Source: an uncultured Ignavibacteria bacterium (lineage in GTDB: Bacteria; Bacteroidota; Ignavibacteria; Ch128b). Taken from it: 64,000 bases of DNA. The notes under the pieces were generated by a model. The model saw only the letters and a list, made by a program, of their open reading frames with translations. It was not told the DNA's origin and made no database searches. Position numbers and translations under genes: made by a program. Of the stretch, positions 48,488 through 58,897 are shown piece after piece; position 1 is the first letter of the stretch, and each line of letters opens with the position of its first letter. The stretch spans positions 1-64,000 of the forward strand of contig CALDZP010000017.1 of assembly GCA_937944105.1 (NCBI GenBank), given 5' to 3'.

Positions 48488-49206
48488 TTAAACAGGGAAT
48501 CAAAATATTTTGTGATTTTGATGGTACAATTGCAATTGAAGATATCGGCAATTTGTTTTATCGTGAATTCGGAAATAAAACTATTTGCGATGAGTTCGTC
48601 TCTAAATGGCGTGAAGGAAAAATTACATCTATTGAATGTTTGAGCGGTGAATGTAGTACAATCAGAAATTTAAATCTTGAAAAAGCCTACGATTTTATTG
48701 ATAAACAAAAAATTGATGAAACATTTATTGAATTTGTAAAATTTTGCAAAACTAAAAATCTTGATTTGATAGTTGTAAGTGATGGAATTGATTTATATAT
48801 AAAACGAATCTTTGACAGGTACAGCATAGATATAAAATTTTATGCGAATTCAATTCATATTAATAATGATGGAACTGCTGAGATGATTTTTCCTTTCTCC
48901 GATTCAGTTTGTTTGAAGTGTGCTAATTGTAAGCGAAACCACATCATAAATAACTCTGCAGATGATGAAATAACCATTTACATTGGTGATGGACATTCTG
49001 ATCGATGTCCTATTGAATATGTCGATTATATTTTTGCTAAGAAGGATTTATTAAAGTATTGTGAAATAAATCGAATCTCATATTTCCCATTTGATAATTT
49101 TAGTTCAATCCAGTTAGCAATTGAGAAATTACTTTCGAAGAAAAGAATTAAAAAAAGAAACACTGCAATTCAAAAAAGAAGAGAATTATATTTATTGGAG
49201 CCTTAA
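48484..49206 (+). CDS. MtnX-like HAD phosphatase
   Basis: A 240-residue HAD-superfamily phosphatase. The catalytic motif is FCDFDGTIA (9-17), motif II is VVSDG, and motif IV is YIGDGHSDRCP. The LKCANCKRNH cysteine cluster is characteristic of the MtnX/PSPase-like group. In other bacteria MtnX works in methionine salvage, but no mtn gene is near, so another phosphomonoester substrate is possible. It overlaps the preceding T9SS gene by 4 bases and abuts the methyltransferase gene. Confidence 0.78.
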   Translation: MIKQGIKIFCDFDGTIAIEDIGNLFYREFGNKTICDEFVSKWREGKITSIECLSGECSTIRNLNLEKAYDFIDKQKIDETFIEFVKFCKTKNLDLIVVSDGIDLYIKRIFDRYSIDIKFYANSIHINNDGTAEMIFPFSDSVCLKCANCKRNHIINNSADDEITIYIGDGHSDRCPIEYVDYIFAKKDLLKYCEINRISYFPFDNFSSIQLAIEKLLSKKRIKKRNTAIQKRRELYLLEP

Positions 49207-49791
49207 ATGAAATTAGGTGAATTTTTCTTCAAATATCGTAGTTACACTCCACTTCCGTTCTTGATATTGATGATACTTTATGCTAATCCAAATATTTATA
49301 CAATTCTGGTAGGTTTAATTTTTGTTTTAATTGGTGAATTTATCCGCATATGGGCAAATGCCTGGGCAGGCTCTGAAACAAGAACAACAGGTGGAGTAGG
49401 AGGAACATTTTTAGTGATCAATGGACCTTATGCTTATGTGAGGAATCCACTTTATATCGGTAATATTATAATTTATTTCGGGCTTGGAATTATGTCCAAT
49501 GCAGTTTTTCCCTATCTTCAAATTTTTGCGTTAGTTTATTTTCTGTATCAATACTATGAGATTGTAAAAGAAGAAGAGAAATTTTTAATGGATAAGTTTG
49601 GTGAAGATTATAAAGATTATTGTAAGAATGTTAATAGATTTTTACCAAAATTTACTAAATATAAAAATTCAAGTGTTGTGCAACCAGAATTTTTATGGAG
49701 AAAAGGTTTACAATCTGAGTCTCGTTCGATTCAGGCAATATTAAGCGTTATTGCGATTTTAATTTTAATCTGGGTTATTAGAAGAATTTAA
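49207..49791 (+). CDS. Isoprenylcysteine/phospholipid methyltransferase-like membrane protein
   Basis: A 194-residue integral membrane protein of the ICMT/PEMT family with four to five helices. The SAM-binding end is recognisable: GPYAYVRNPLYIGN (about 77-90) and EEEKFLMDKFGEDYKDYCKNV (split about 119-139). It probably methylates a small molecule or lipid at the inner membrane. It begins directly after the phosphatase stop, suggesting an operon. Substrate unknown. Confidence 0.75.
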   Translation: MKLGEFFFKYRSYTPLPFLILMILYANPNIYTILVGLIFVLIGEFIRIWANAWAGSETRTTGGVGGTFLVINGPYAYVRNPLYIGNIIIYFGLGIMSNAVFPYLQIFALVYFLYQYYEIVKEEEKFLMDKFGEDYKDYCKNVNRFLPKFTKYKNSSVVQPEFLWRKGLQSESRSIQAILSVIAILILIWVIRRI

Positions 49792-49905
49792 TAGCATGAT
49801 GATTTTAATCTTCAATAAGTTATTGATAGAGTTAATTGAAATTGTTGTTAAATGTGATTTTTGTTTTTGAATAAAAATAAATTGGTAATTCAATTTCTAA
49901 TCAAG

Positions 49906-51036
49906 ATGAAAAAAATTTTAATAATAGCTGGTGAAGTTTCAGGGGATTTGCATGGTGGTAATCTTGTTAAAGCGATGAAGGAATTAGATAGGTCTATTCA
50001 ATTTTTTGGAATAGGTGGTGATAATATGAATGCAAATGGAGTTGAATTAATTTATCATATCAATTCTATTTCTTTTATGGGATTTGTAGAAATAGTGAAG
50101 CATATTCCGTTCCTGAGAAAAGTAAAAAAGAATATTCTGAATTTAGTCGATAGAAGCGATATTGATGCAGCAATATTAATCGATTATCCTGGATTTAATT
50201 TATCTCTTGCAAAAGAACTTTATAAACGAAAGAAAAAAATTTTTTATTATATATCACCTCAACTGTGGGCATGGGGAAGAAGTAGAATTAATCTTATAAA
50301 AAAATTAATCCATAAAATGATTGTTGTTTTTCCCTTTGAAGAAAAGATGTATCGTGAAGCTGGAATAGAATCTATTTTTGTTGGTCATCCGTTAATTGAT
50401 GTTATCTCAAGTTATAAATTCGAATCGAAAGAAGATTTTTTTAGAAATAATTGCCTTGATTTCAATAAAAAACTATTAACAATTTTTCCTGGCAGCAGGG
50501 AACAGGAAATAAAAAAAATTTTACCTATAGTAAGTGAAGCGATAAATTTAATTTTTAGAGAATTCGATATAAATGCTGTTGTTTCGGGAGTCAGGTCAAT
50601 CGAAATGAATTTATATCGTAAATACCTTGGTCAAAAAATTCCAGTTATCTTAAACAAAAACTATGAGTTGATGAAATATGCTGATGCTGGAATTATTAAA
50701 TCAGGAACTTCAACTTTAGAGGCTGCACTTTTTGAATTACCTTTTGTGGTTGTTTACAAAACATCATTGTTGAGTTATTTAATAGGTAAAAATTTAATTC
50801 AAATAGATAACATTTCACTGGCTAACATTGTAGCGGGAGAAAAAATTGTAAATGAGTTAATTCAAAACGAATGTACCCCGGAAAAAATTTATAATGAAAT
50901 AAAAGAGTTACTTACAAATAATTCAAAAATTGAATTGATGCAATTAAAGATGAGAAGAATAAAGGAAATATTAGGTGAATCAGGGGCTTCTCAGAAAGCT
51001 GCAAAAATAATTTTAAGTGATTTACAGAATGAATAA
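49906..51036 (+). CDS. lpxB: Lipid-A-disaccharide synthase
   Basis: A 376-residue glycosyltransferase joining UDP-2,3-diacylglucosamine and lipid X in lipid A synthesis. Landmarks are IIAGEVSGDLHGGNL (4-18), GFVEIVKHIP, IDYPGFNLSLAKE, YYISPQLWAWGRSR and FPGSREQEI. I start at ATG 49906, where the conserved GEVSGDLH N terminus begins; an in-frame TTG at 49861 would add 15 non-conserved residues. The stop overlaps the start of the DUF374 gene. Confidence 0.93.
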   Translation: MKKILIIAGEVSGDLHGGNLVKAMKELDRSIQFFGIGGDNMNANGVELIYHINSISFMGFVEIVKHIPFLRKVKKNILNLVDRSDIDAAILIDYPGFNLSLAKELYKRKKKIFYYISPQLWAWGRSRINLIKKLIHKMIVVFPFEEKMYREAGIESIFVGHPLIDVISSYKFESKEDFFRNNCLDFNKKLLTIFPGSREQEIKKILPIVSEAINLIFREFDINAVVSGVRSIEMNLYRKYLGQKIPVILNKNYELMKYADAGIIKSGTSTLEAALFELPFVVVYKTSLLSYLIGKNLIQIDNISLANIVAGEKIVNELIQNECTPEKIYNEIKELLTNNSKIELMQLKMRRIKEILGESGASQKAAKIILSDLQNE

Positions 51037-51640
51037 GATTTTACAAAATTTTGGTATAATAATTTTACCATTCCTTTTGAATATTTATGTAAAAACTCTC
51101 AGGTTTAAGAGTGAGAATCTTAAATCGTTGCAATTGGGAAATTGTGTACTAATGTTCTGGCATGGTAAAATGCTTGGTGGCTGGTGGCTTGGAAAAAATA
51201 AAAATTTTTATGCTGTTGTTAGTCAAAGCAAAGATGGCGAAATACTGTCTCGTTTATTAAAAAAATGGAATTATAAATTAATTCGTGGTTCAAGTTCAAA
51301 GGATTCAAAAGATGTTATGAATCGTATGGTTGAAGTCTTGAAAGATGGTTTTTCACTGGCAATAACTCCTGATGGACCAAAAGGACCAAAGGAAAAAATG
51401 AAAATTGGTGGCTTGATTGCTGCCGTCAGAGCAGAAAAACCTATAGTTCTTTGCGGAATAAAGTATGAAAAAAAATTTGTTTTTAATAGCTGGGATAAAT
51501 TTGAATTACCTAAACCTTTTTCAAAAGTATTTATTAAGCTTTCAGAACCCAAAATTTTTCCATCAGGACTTACTTATGAAGAATATGAAATCATCAGACA
51601 AAATCTCGAAAAAGAGTTAACCGAACTTTCATTGGTATAA
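51029..51640 (+). CDS. DUF374-type lysophospholipid/lipid A acyltransferase-like protein
   Basis: A 203-residue protein with a hydrophobic N terminus, CVLMFWHGKMLGGWW, and the ITPDGPKGP block typical of the DUF374 family, relatives of lysophospholipid and LpxL-type acyltransferases. The HX4D-like feature is replaced by the family's WHGKML motif. It probably acylates a lipid A precursor, given its position between lpxB and lpxK. The start at ATG 51029 (8-base overlap with lpxB) is preferred over an in-frame GTG at 51017. It is 6 bases before lpxK. Confidence 0.82.
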   Translation: MNKILQNFGIIILPFLLNIYVKTLRFKSENLKSLQLGNCVLMFWHGKMLGGWWLGKNKNFYAVVSQSKDGEILSRLLKKWNYKLIRGSSSKDSKDVMNRMVEVLKDGFSLAITPDGPKGPKEKMKIGGLIAAVRAEKPIVLCGIKYEKKFVFNSWDKFELPKPFSKVFIKLSEPKIFPSGLTYEEYEIIRQNLEKELTELSLV

Positions 51641-51646
51641 ACTTTA

Positions 51647-52690
51647 ATGAGAATTACTGATAATTTAAGACTTTTATTATTTCCCTTTTCTTTGATTTTC
51701 TGGATGGGTCTTTTTATAAGAAAGTTTGTTTATAAATCAAATTTGCTTCGAAAAGTCTTTCAAATAAATGTTATTTGTTCTAAAATTCCAGTGATTTGTG
51801 TTGGTAATATTAGAGTTGGTGGAACTGGAAAAACCCAAATTGTATTGTCAATTGCACAAAAATTAATTGATAAAAATTTTAGGGTAGCAATCTTATCCAG
51901 AGGTTACAAAAGGAAATCAAAAGGATTTCTTGAAGTTGATTCGTTTGATTATGAAAAATTTGGTGATGAACCTGTGTTAATTAAAAGAAATTTAAATAGT
52001 GCTAAAGTTTTCGTTTCAGAAAATAGATCATTGGCTATTGAAAAACTAAATGCTACAAATAAATTCGATTTTATTCTTTTGGATGATGGTCTTCAAAATT
52101 TAAGTATAAAAAAAGATTACTCTATCGTTTTGATTGATGAAAATTTTTTCTCAAAAAATTTAGTGGAAAATTTACTTCTTCCAGCTGGTAATTTGAGGGA
52201 ACCAAAAACGAAATTAAAAGATTACGATTGTTTAATATTTAACAAAAAATTTGAGAATGTTTCTAACTACCCTCTGAATCATAAAAAACTATTTTTTTCA
52301 GAGTATCGTTTTGAGGGATTCCGAGATCTTGAAGGTAGGGAAGTAGAAATGGAAAAAATTAATAATCAAAACGCTGGAATCTTTTGCGGTATTGCACAGC
52401 CGAAAACATTTGTGAAGCTTATGGAAAAAATTGGGATTTTATACAAATTTTCGAAGTTTTTTCCAGATCATTACAATTACGATGTACAAGATTTAAAAAT
52501 ATTGCTTAAATTTGTAGAAAAATTTGGGTGTTATCACCTTATCACAACCGAAAAGGACATTGTCCGATTATCAAAATTCAAAGATGAGTTTAAGAGAGCT
52601 GGGGTTTTCCTCTTATATGCGAAAATCACAGCAAAAATCAAAAATGAGGAGAATTTATTACAAGATATTATATGTCTGATAAAAAAATAA
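51647..52690 (+). CDS. lpxK: Tetraacyldisaccharide 4'-kinase
   Basis: A 347-residue inner-membrane-associated kinase that phosphorylates the lipid A disaccharide. An N-terminal membrane helix (about 8-25) precedes the P-loop NIRVGGTGKTQI (about 54-65). The ILSRGYKRKSKG, GDEPVLIKRN and DDGLQN motifs that define LpxK follow. Length is typical. The 3' end overlaps the PuuD-like gene by 19 bases. With lpxB and the DUF374 gene it forms a compact lipid A unit. Confidence 0.93.
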   Translation: MRITDNLRLLLFPFSLIFWMGLFIRKFVYKSNLLRKVFQINVICSKIPVICVGNIRVGGTGKTQIVLSIAQKLIDKNFRVAILSRGYKRKSKGFLEVDSFDYEKFGDEPVLIKRNLNSAKVFVSENRSLAIEKLNATNKFDFILLDDGLQNLSIKKDYSIVLIDENFFSKNLVENLLLPAGNLREPKTKLKDYDCLIFNKKFENVSNYPLNHKKLFFSEYRFEGFRDLEGREVEMEKINNQNAGIFCGIAQPKTFVKLMEKIGILYKFSKFFPDHYNYDVQDLKILLKFVEKFGCYHLITTEKDIVRLSKFKDEFKRAGVFLLYAKITAKIKNEENLLQDIICLIKK

Positions 52691-53364
52691 AGATTGGCTT
52701 ATCTTATTACGGTTCAAAAATTCAAAATTATATTAATTGGTTACTATCATTCCCGCAGGAAATTGAAATTATTAAACTCAATCATGAAACTGGATCGCCC
52801 GAAGAACTCTTAAAATGCACGAGCTTACTTCTTACAGGTGGTTCAGACATTAATCCTGAGATTTATAATCAGACAAATGAAAAAAATCTTTCAAAAAACA
52901 TTGATAAAAATCGTGATAGGTTCGAAAGAAATTTACTCGATATTGCATTAAAAAATAATTTACCCATACTGGGTATATGTCGTGGTCTTCAATTAACTAA
53001 CGCACACCTTGGTGGAAGTTTAATTCAACATATTGATAAACATAGAAATGAAGATTCTTCTGATGACCTTGAACACGAAATTGAATTATTTGAAAATTCA
53101 CTACTTTTTAATATTGTAAAAGTAAAATCTGGTAAAGTTAATAGTGAACATCATCAAGCAGTCGATAGTGTTGCAAATTCTTTGAAAGTTTCTGCATTAT
53201 CTAAAGATGGAATAATTGAAGCACTCGAATGGAAAAATCCTGAAGGTAACTCACCACTTTTACTTGTTCAATGGCATCCTGAGAGAATGAAAAACAACAA
53301 TAGTCCTCTCTCAAAAGAAATTTTAAATTGGTTTATAAAAAGTCAAAAAAATAATGGAGATTAG
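52672..53364 (+). CDS. Class I glutamine amidotransferase, PuuD-like
   Basis: A 230-residue class I amidotransferase of the gamma-glutamyl-GABA hydrolase (PuuD/peptidase C26) group. [13 protein letters not shown] (about 53-65) and the nucleophile Cys in LGICRGLQ (about 99-106) are clear, with His/Glu in the WHPER motif. The HHQAVDS block is typical. It probably hydrolyses a gamma-glutamyl amide. It is placed between lpxK and ppdK, whose functions are unrelated, so the cotranscription may be incidental. Confidence 0.85.
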   Translation: MSDKKIKIGLSYYGSKIQNYINWLLSFPQEIEIIKLNHETGSPEELLKCTSLLLTGGSDINPEIYNQTNEKNLSKNIDKNRDRFERNLLDIALKNNLPILGICRGLQLTNAHLGGSLIQHIDKHRNEDSSDDLEHEIELFENSLLFNIVKVKSGKVNSEHHQAVDSVANSLKVSALSKDGIIEALEWKNPEGNSPLLLVQWHPERMKNNNSPLSKEILNWFIKSQKNNGD

Positions 53365-53365
53365 T

Positions 53366-56173
53366 ATGGCTAAAGCAACAAAAAAATATGTTTACTTCTT
53401 CGGTGGTAAAAAGGCAGAAGGCAGGGCTGATATGAAAGAATTGCTCGGTGGTAAGGGAGCAAATTTGGCTGAAATGGTTAATATTGGTTTACCCGTCCCT
53501 GCCGGATTCACCATAACCACTGAAGTTTGTACATATTTTTACAAACACAATAGAACATATCCAAAAGAACTTGAAAAGCAGGTAAAAGAAGCTCTTCAAA
53601 AAGTTGAAAAAATTATGGGCGCTAGGTTCGGCGATCCCGAAAATCCTTTGCTTGTTTCTGTTCGTTCTGGTGCAAGAGCTTCAATGCCAGGCATGATGGA
53701 TACAGTTCTAAATCTTGGCTTAAACGATCAAACAGTTCAGGGATTAATTAAAAAAACTAACAATCCAAGATTTGCTTATGATTCTTATCGTCGGTTCGTT
53801 CAAATGTATGGGGATGTTGTTCTTGGACTTAAACCTCAAAGAAAAGATGAAATTGATCCATTTGAAGCTATAATCGAAAAGAAAAAACATGATAGAGGAA
53901 TAACTCAAGATATTGAATTAACAACTGAAGATTTAAAAGAATTAGTCGAAGAATTTAAAACCGCAATTAAAGAAAAGACAGGTCACGATTTTCCAACTGA
54001 TCCATGGGAACAGCTTTGGGGAGCAATTGGCGCTGTTTTCGGTTCATGGAATAATGAAAGAGCCAAAGCTTATAGAAAATTGAATAATATTCCTGAGGAT
54101 TGGGGAACTGCTGTTAATGTTCAGGCAATGGTTTTTGGTAATATGGGCGAAGATTCTTTAACCGGTGTTGCATTCACTCGTGACCCTGCCACCGGTGAAA
54201 ATGAATTTTATGGTGAATATTTAACCAATGCTCAAGGCGAAGATGTTGTAGCCGGAATAAGAACTCCACTTCCTATTAAAACATTAAAAGAGACTAAGCC
54301 AGAAATTTATAATCAACTCGAAAGAATTAGAAAAATTCTCGAGAAACATTATAAAGAAATGATGGATATCGAGTTTACTGTACAACAAGGTAAACTCTGG
54401 ATGTTACAATGCCGCGTTGGTAAACGAACTGGATTTGCGGCTGTAACCATGGCCGTTGATATGGTGAACGAAAAATTAATCACAAAAGAAGAAGCAATAA
54501 GAAGAATTGACCCCGATCAACTCAATCAATTACTCAGGCCAATTTTTGATCACAATGAAAAAAGAAAAGCAATTGAAGAAGGAAGACTTATCGCTAAAGG
54601 TTTAAATGCTGGTCCTGGTGCAGCAACTGGTAAAGTTGTCTTCAATGCTCCTGATGCTGAAGAATGGGCAAAAAATGGTGAGAAAGTAATCCTTGTTAGA
54701 ATTGAAACTTCACCTGAAGATATTCGTGGTATGAATGCTGCTGAAGGTATTTTGACCGCTCGTGGTGGAATGACTTCTCATGCTGCTCTTGTAGCACGAC
54801 AAATGGGAAAAGTTTGCGTGGCTGGTTGCGGTGAACTTGAAATTGACTACTCTGCTCAGGAAATGAAAATTAAAGGAAAAGATATTGTTATTCGACAGGG
54901 CGATTATATTTCACTTGACGGAACAACAGGTGAAGTTTTCTCAGGTAAAATTGATACAAAACCATCCGAAATTATTCAGGTTCTAATCAATAAAACTCTC
55001 GATCCAAAAGATGCTCCAGTTTATCAGAAATATGCTAATTTGATGAGCTGGGCTGATAAATTTAGAAGACTCAAAATTAGAACAAATGCCGATACTCCAG
55101 AACAATCTGCTAATGCAATTGCTTTTGGTGCTGAAGGAATTGGGCTTTGCAGAACTGAACATATGTTCTTTGAAGGAGATAGAATTCAGGCTGTTCGTGA
55201 AATGATTTTATCTGATACTATTGATGAAAGAAAAAATGCCTTAAATAAGTTACTTCCACTTCAAAGAAGTGATTTTGAAGGTATATTTGAAGTAATGGAA
55301 GGCAGACCTGTTACAATTAGAACTCTGGATCCACCTTTGCATGAATTTTTACCGCATGAGGACAAAGACATTCAAGAACTTGCTGAGCGAATGAATATGA
55401 CCTTTGATTCTGTCAAAAACAAGATTGAAAGTATGAAAGAATTTAATCCGATGCTTGGTTTCCGAGGTTGTAGACTTGGTATTAGCTATCCAGAAATTAC
55501 TGAAATGCAAGCTCGAGCTATTTTTGAGGCTGCCTGTAATGTTAAGAAAAAAGGAATCAAAGTATTTCCTGAAATAATGATTCCTCTTGTTGGACATATT
55601 AATGAATTGAAACTTCAAGAAAAAATTGTGCGTAGAGTTGCTGAAGAGGTTATGAATGAAATGGGTGAAAAGATTGATTATACAATTGGAACTATGATTG
55701 AATTGCCAAGGGCTTGTGTTACTGCTCATCAGATTGCAGAAGTTGCTCAGTTCTTCTCATTTGGGACGAATGATTTAACTCAAACAACATTTGGCCTTTC
55801 AAGGGACGATTCTGGCAAATTTTTGCCTGCTTATGTTGAACAGGATATCTTGCCAAGAGATCCATTCGAGTCAATTGATATCGATGGTGTTGGTGAATTA
55901 ATGAAAATTGGTGTTCAAAAAGGTAGAGCAACTCGTCCCAATCTTAAAGTTGGTATTTGTGGTGAACATGGTGGAGAACCTGATTCGGTTATTTTCTGTC
56001 ATAGAATTGGGCTTGATTATGTAAGTTGTTCACCGTTCAGAGTTCCTATTGCAAGACTGGCAGCCGCTCGTGCTGTTGTCTTAGAAAAGTCCTCTTCACA
56101 AAAAAAATCTGTTAAAAAAGAGAAAGTAAATCTGAAGAGCAAAAAGACAACCACAAAATCTCGTAAGAAATAA
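53366..56173 (+). CDS. ppdK: Pyruvate, phosphate dikinase
   Basis: A 935-residue enzyme interconverting pyruvate, ATP and phosphate with phosphoenolpyruvate, AMP and pyrophosphate. The ATP-grasp domain (about 1-340; [12 protein letters not shown]), the swivelling domain with catalytic His in [14 protein letters not shown], and the PEP/pyruvate-binding TIM barrel with [10 protein letters not shown] are intact. The last ~30 residues form an unusual tail rich in Lys and Ser/Thr ([12 protein letters not shown] onward). I place the start at ATG 53366: GGAG lies six bases before it, and it begins one base after the preceding stop; ATG 53354 would add four residues. Confidence 0.93.
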   Translation: MAKATKKYVYFFGGKKAEGRADMKELLGGKGANLAEMVNIGLPVPAGFTITTEVCTYFYKHNRTYPKELEKQVKEALQKVEKIMGARFGDPENPLLVSVRSGARASMPGMMDTVLNLGLNDQTVQGLIKKTNNPRFAYDSYRRFVQMYGDVVLGLKPQRKDEIDPFEAIIEKKKHDRGITQDIELTTEDLKELVEEFKTAIKEKTGHDFPTDPWEQLWGAIGAVFGSWNNERAKAYRKLNNIPEDWGTAVNVQAMVFGNMGEDSLTGVAFTRDPATGENEFYGEYLTNAQGEDVVAGIRTPLPIKTLKETKPEIYNQLERIRKILEKHYKEMMDIEFTVQQGKLWMLQCRVGKRTGFAAVTMAVDMVNEKLITKEEAIRRIDPDQLNQLLRPIFDHNEKRKAIEEGRLIAKGLNAGPGAATGKVVFNAPDAEEWAKNGEKVILVRIETSPEDIRGMNAAEGILTARGGMTSHAALVARQMGKVCVAGCGELEIDYSAQEMKIKGKDIVIRQGDYISLDGTTGEVFSGKIDTKPSEIIQVLINKTLDPKDAPVYQKYANLMSWADKFRRLKIRTNADTPEQSANAIAFGAEGIGLCRTEHMFFEGDRIQAVREMILSDTIDERKNALNKLLPLQRSDFEGIFEVMEGRPVTIRTLDPPLHEFLPHEDKDIQELAERMNMTFDSVKNKIESMKEFNPMLGFRGCRLGISYPEITEMQARAIFEAACNVKKKGIKVFPEIMIPLVGHINELKLQEKIVRRVAEEVMNEMGEKIDYTIGTMIELPRACVTAHQIAEVAQFFSFGTNDLTQTTFGLSRDDSGKFLPAYVEQDILPRDPFESIDIDGVGELMKIGVQKGRATRPNLKVGICGEHGGEPDSVIFCHRIGLDYVSCSPFRVPIARLAAARAVVLEKSSSQKKSVKKEKVNLKSKKTTTKSRKK

Positions 56174-56191
56174 ATTAATTTGAAAATATTT

Positions 56192-56234
56192 GAAGAGCTT
56201 TCAATTCAAAGGAGTTGAGAGCTCTTCTTTATTT
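56192..56234 (+). terminator. Hairpin terminator after ppdK
   Basis: A stem of about 16 pairs including wobble, built on GAAGAGCT (from 56192) and AGCTCTTC (to 56227), with a T-rich but interrupted tail. It closes the lpxB-ppdK run. Confidence 0.6.
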
Positions 56235-56295
56235 ATGAAATCTGTGAGATTAAAAGATTTAAAGTAAAAATTAAAAACTAATCGTGAGGATTATG

Positions 56296-57354
56296 ATGGA
56301 TTTTTTATTAGATAGAGAATTAAAGTTATCTGATTTCAAATATGTGTTGCCTAAAAATTTAATTGCCAAGTTTCCGGTGACTCCCAGAGATAAATGTCGT
56401 TTGATGGTATTACACAGAGAAACCCAAAAAATTGAAGACAAAAAATTCAGTGACATAGTCGATTATTTTCAAAAAGGTGATTGCCTGGTTGTAAATCAAA
56501 CTAAAGTTTTCCCAGCAAGACTTTTCGGGAAGAAGGAAAAAACTAATGCCAGGATTGAAGTACTTTTATTGCGTGAACTGAATCCTCAGGAAAAAATCTG
56601 GGATGTTATTGTTGAACCTGCTCGAAAAGTTAGAATTGGGAATAAAATTTATTTTGATGAAGGACTTGTTTGTGAAATTATTGACAATACAACTTCTCGT
56701 GGAAGGACAATAAGATTTCTCACTGACAAGGATGTATTTGAAATTGTTGAGCGAATTGGAACAATTCCTCTTCCACCATATATCAAAAGAGAACCTGTTC
56801 CAGCTGATAAAAAGAATTATCAAACGGTTTATGCTCAGGTATCAGGATCTGTTGCTGCACCAACTGCTGGCTTACATTTTACTACACAACTCTTGAAAAA
56901 AATTGAAAAAAAAGGTGTAAAAATTGTTCCGGTTATTTTACATATAGGATTAGGTACATTCAGACCAGTAGAGGTTGAAGACTTAACTAAACATAGAATG
57001 GATTCTGAATTTTATGAAATTCCTGAATCCACTGCCGAAGTTATTAATAAAACAATAATCAATAAAGGAAGGGTTTTTGCAGTAGGCACAAGTACTGTGA
57101 GAGCTCTTGAAACAAGCGTGACGGCAAGTAGACTTTCAGCACCCAATCGAGGTTGGACAGATAAATTTATTTTCCCTCCTTACGATTTTAAAATTGTTGA
57201 TGCTCTTATTACTAATTTTCATGCTCCCGAATCAACTTTACTTATGCTTGTTGCAGCATTTGCTGGATATCACTTAACAATGAAAGCTTATAAAAAAGCA
57301 ATTAAAGATGGTTATAGATTTCTTAGTTATGGCGATGCAATGTTGATTTTGTAA
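56296..57354 (+). CDS. queA: tRNA preQ1(34) S-adenosylmethionine ribosyltransferase-isomerase
   Basis: A 352-residue enzyme that transfers and isomerises ribose from SAM to make epoxyqueuosine in tRNA. Landmarks are LSDFKYVLPKNLIA near the N terminus, VNQTKVFPARLFG, the PTAGLHFT block and FAVGTSTVRALE, with a C-terminal NFHAPESTLLMLVAAF. I start at ATG 56296, six bases after GAGG (56286-56289); ATG 56293 and GTG 56284 are in the same frame and possible. No other queuosine gene is in the window. Confidence 0.92.
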   Translation: MDFLLDRELKLSDFKYVLPKNLIAKFPVTPRDKCRLMVLHRETQKIEDKKFSDIVDYFQKGDCLVVNQTKVFPARLFGKKEKTNARIEVLLLRELNPQEKIWDVIVEPARKVRIGNKIYFDEGLVCEIIDNTTSRGRTIRFLTDKDVFEIVERIGTIPLPPYIKREPVPADKKNYQTVYAQVSGSVAAPTAGLHFTTQLLKKIEKKGVKIVPVILHIGLGTFRPVEVEDLTKHRMDSEFYEIPESTAEVINKTIINKGRVFAVGTSTVRALETSVTASRLSAPNRGWTDKFIFPPYDFKIVDALITNFHAPESTLLMLVAAFAGYHLTMKAYKKAIKDGYRFLSYGDAMLIL

Positions 57355-57403
57355 TTGGAATTTTAAAATTTGTATAGAAAATTTTCTTAACTTTTAATCT
57401 TTG

Positions 57404-57433
57404 AAAAGTCAGGTCTATTTCCTGACTTTTTTA
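57404..57433 (+). terminator. Strong intrinsic terminator after queA
   Basis: A perfect 10-bp inverted repeat, AAAAGTCAGG (57404-57413) and CCTGACTTTT (57421-57430), with a 7-base loop and a T-run that overlaps the right arm. Confidence 0.88.
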
Positions 57434-57463
57434 TCTATAATAGATTTGAGACTTTAGTTGAAG

Positions 57464-58138
57464 ATGAAAACAATAGCAATAATTCCATCTGCTGGAATGG
57501 GAAAAAGATTTAATTCTACTATTCCAAAACAATTTCTCAAGATAAATGGAATTGAAATTTTGGCACATACTCTTTTGAAATTTCAAAACGCAAAAAGCAT
57601 AGATGAGATTATTATTGCTTCTCATAAAGATTTTGTTAGTAAAACCGAAAAGTTGGTTAATAAATATCGGATTAATAAAGTTAAAAACATTGTAATTGGT
57701 GGTAAAGAAAGACAGGATTCGGTATACTCCGCATTGAAAATACTTAGTGCAAATAAAAACGATTTGATCTGTGTTCACGATGCTGTAAGACCATTAATTA
57801 AATCAAAAGAAATAGATGAATTGATTGAATTTGCTAAAAAGAAAAAGTCAGTTATTGCTGCGAAAAAAGCAGTTGATACAATCAAAACAGGTGGAAGATT
57901 TGTTGAGTCAACATTGGATCGTAATAGGATATGGATTGTTCAAACTCCACAAATTTTTAGTTATAAGATTCTAATTGATGCTTTTCAAAAAGCTTATAAA
58001 GAAAATTTTTACGGTACCGATGAATCGTCAATTGTGGAAAGGATAGGCATCAAAATTTTCTTTTATCAATTGAAAAGTGACAATAGAAAAATTACATTAA
58101 AAGAAGATTTTGATTTTGCAAAACGATTTTTAACTTAG
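57464..58138 (+). CDS. ispD: 2-C-methyl-D-erythritol 4-phosphate cytidylyltransferase
   Basis: A 224-residue enzyme of the non-mevalonate isoprenoid pathway that couples MEP to CTP. Landmarks are the N-terminal IIPSAGMGKRF (5-15), PKQFLKING, GGKERQDSV and CVHDAVRPLI. I start at ATG 57464; an in-frame TTG at 57458 adds two residues. ispF, which often neighbours ispD, is not here. A strong terminator sits just upstream, so this is a new transcription unit. Confidence 0.92.
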   Translation: MKTIAIIPSAGMGKRFNSTIPKQFLKINGIEILAHTLLKFQNAKSIDEIIIASHKDFVSKTEKLVNKYRINKVKNIVIGGKERQDSVYSALKILSANKNDLICVHDAVRPLIKSKEIDELIEFAKKKKSVIAAKKAVDTIKTGGRFVESTLDRNRIWIVQTPQIFSYKILIDAFQKAYKENFYGTDESSIVERIGIKIFFYQLKSDNRKITLKEDFDFAKRFLT

Positions 58139-58213
58139 ATTATATTTGTTAAAAATCTTATAATTGAATATGTTTATAAATGGTTTTCATCATAAATTAA
58201 TTATTAGGTAAAT

Positions 58214-58894
58214 ATGTTAACAATAATTTTAATATTGCTCCTTTCTTATCTGGTTGGTTCAATTCCAACTGCAATTATAACAAGCAAATTGGTTGCAGGA
58301 ATTGATATAAGAAATTATGGAAGTGGTAATGCTGGCGGCACGAATGTATTTCGTGTTCTTGGTTGGAAATATGGAATTCTTGTTATGTTATTTGATGCTT
58401 TCAAAGGTGTGGTAGCAGTTGTTTTTATAGCCAGACTTTTCTTCTTAACTGATATGCCATTCGAAAATCCGACGCCATTTGACGACTTCACTTTTGTTCA
58501 ATTACTTGCTGGAATTTGTGCAGTGATCGGACATGTTTTCACTGTTTTCGCTGGATTTCGTGGAGGAAAAGGTATGGCTACTGCTGTTGGAATGGCTGCA
58601 AGTTTAATGACAATTGACGTTTTGATTGCCGCAGCAATTTTTCTTTTGATGCTAATTAAATTTAGATATGTTTCACTTGGATCTATTTCGGCTGCTGTTG
58701 CTCTTCCAATTATTTTATTTATTAGAGAAAATATTTTTCATGTACATATACAAGGTTACACTACATTAATTGCTTTTTCAATATTTATAGCAATTTTTAT
58801 TACATATACTCACCGTTCTAACATTAGACGATTAATTGAAGGTACTGAAAGTCGAATTAAAAGAATTCCTTTGATAAATAAAAAATCCAGTTAA
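58214..58894 (+). CDS. plsY: Acyl-phosphate:glycerol-3-phosphate acyltransferase
   Basis: A 226-residue inner-membrane acyltransferase for the first step of phospholipid synthesis. Conserved loops are YLVGSIPTAIITSK (about 11-24), GSGNAGGTNVFRVLG (about 36-50) and GHVFTVFAGFRGGKGMAT (about 111-128), with five hydrophobic helices. Length is slightly above E. coli PlsY. It is 3 bases before gpsA, which supplies its glycerol-3-phosphate substrate. Confidence 0.94.
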   Translation: MLTIILILLLSYLVGSIPTAIITSKLVAGIDIRNYGSGNAGGTNVFRVLGWKYGILVMLFDAFKGVVAVVFIARLFFLTDMPFENPTPFDDFTFVQLLAGICAVIGHVFTVFAGFRGGKGMATAVGMAASLMTIDVLIAAAIFLLMLIKFRYVSLGSISAAVALPIILFIRENIFHVHIQGYTTLIAFSIFIAIFITYTHRSNIRRLIEGTESRIKRIPLINKKSS

Positions 58895-58897
58895 AAA

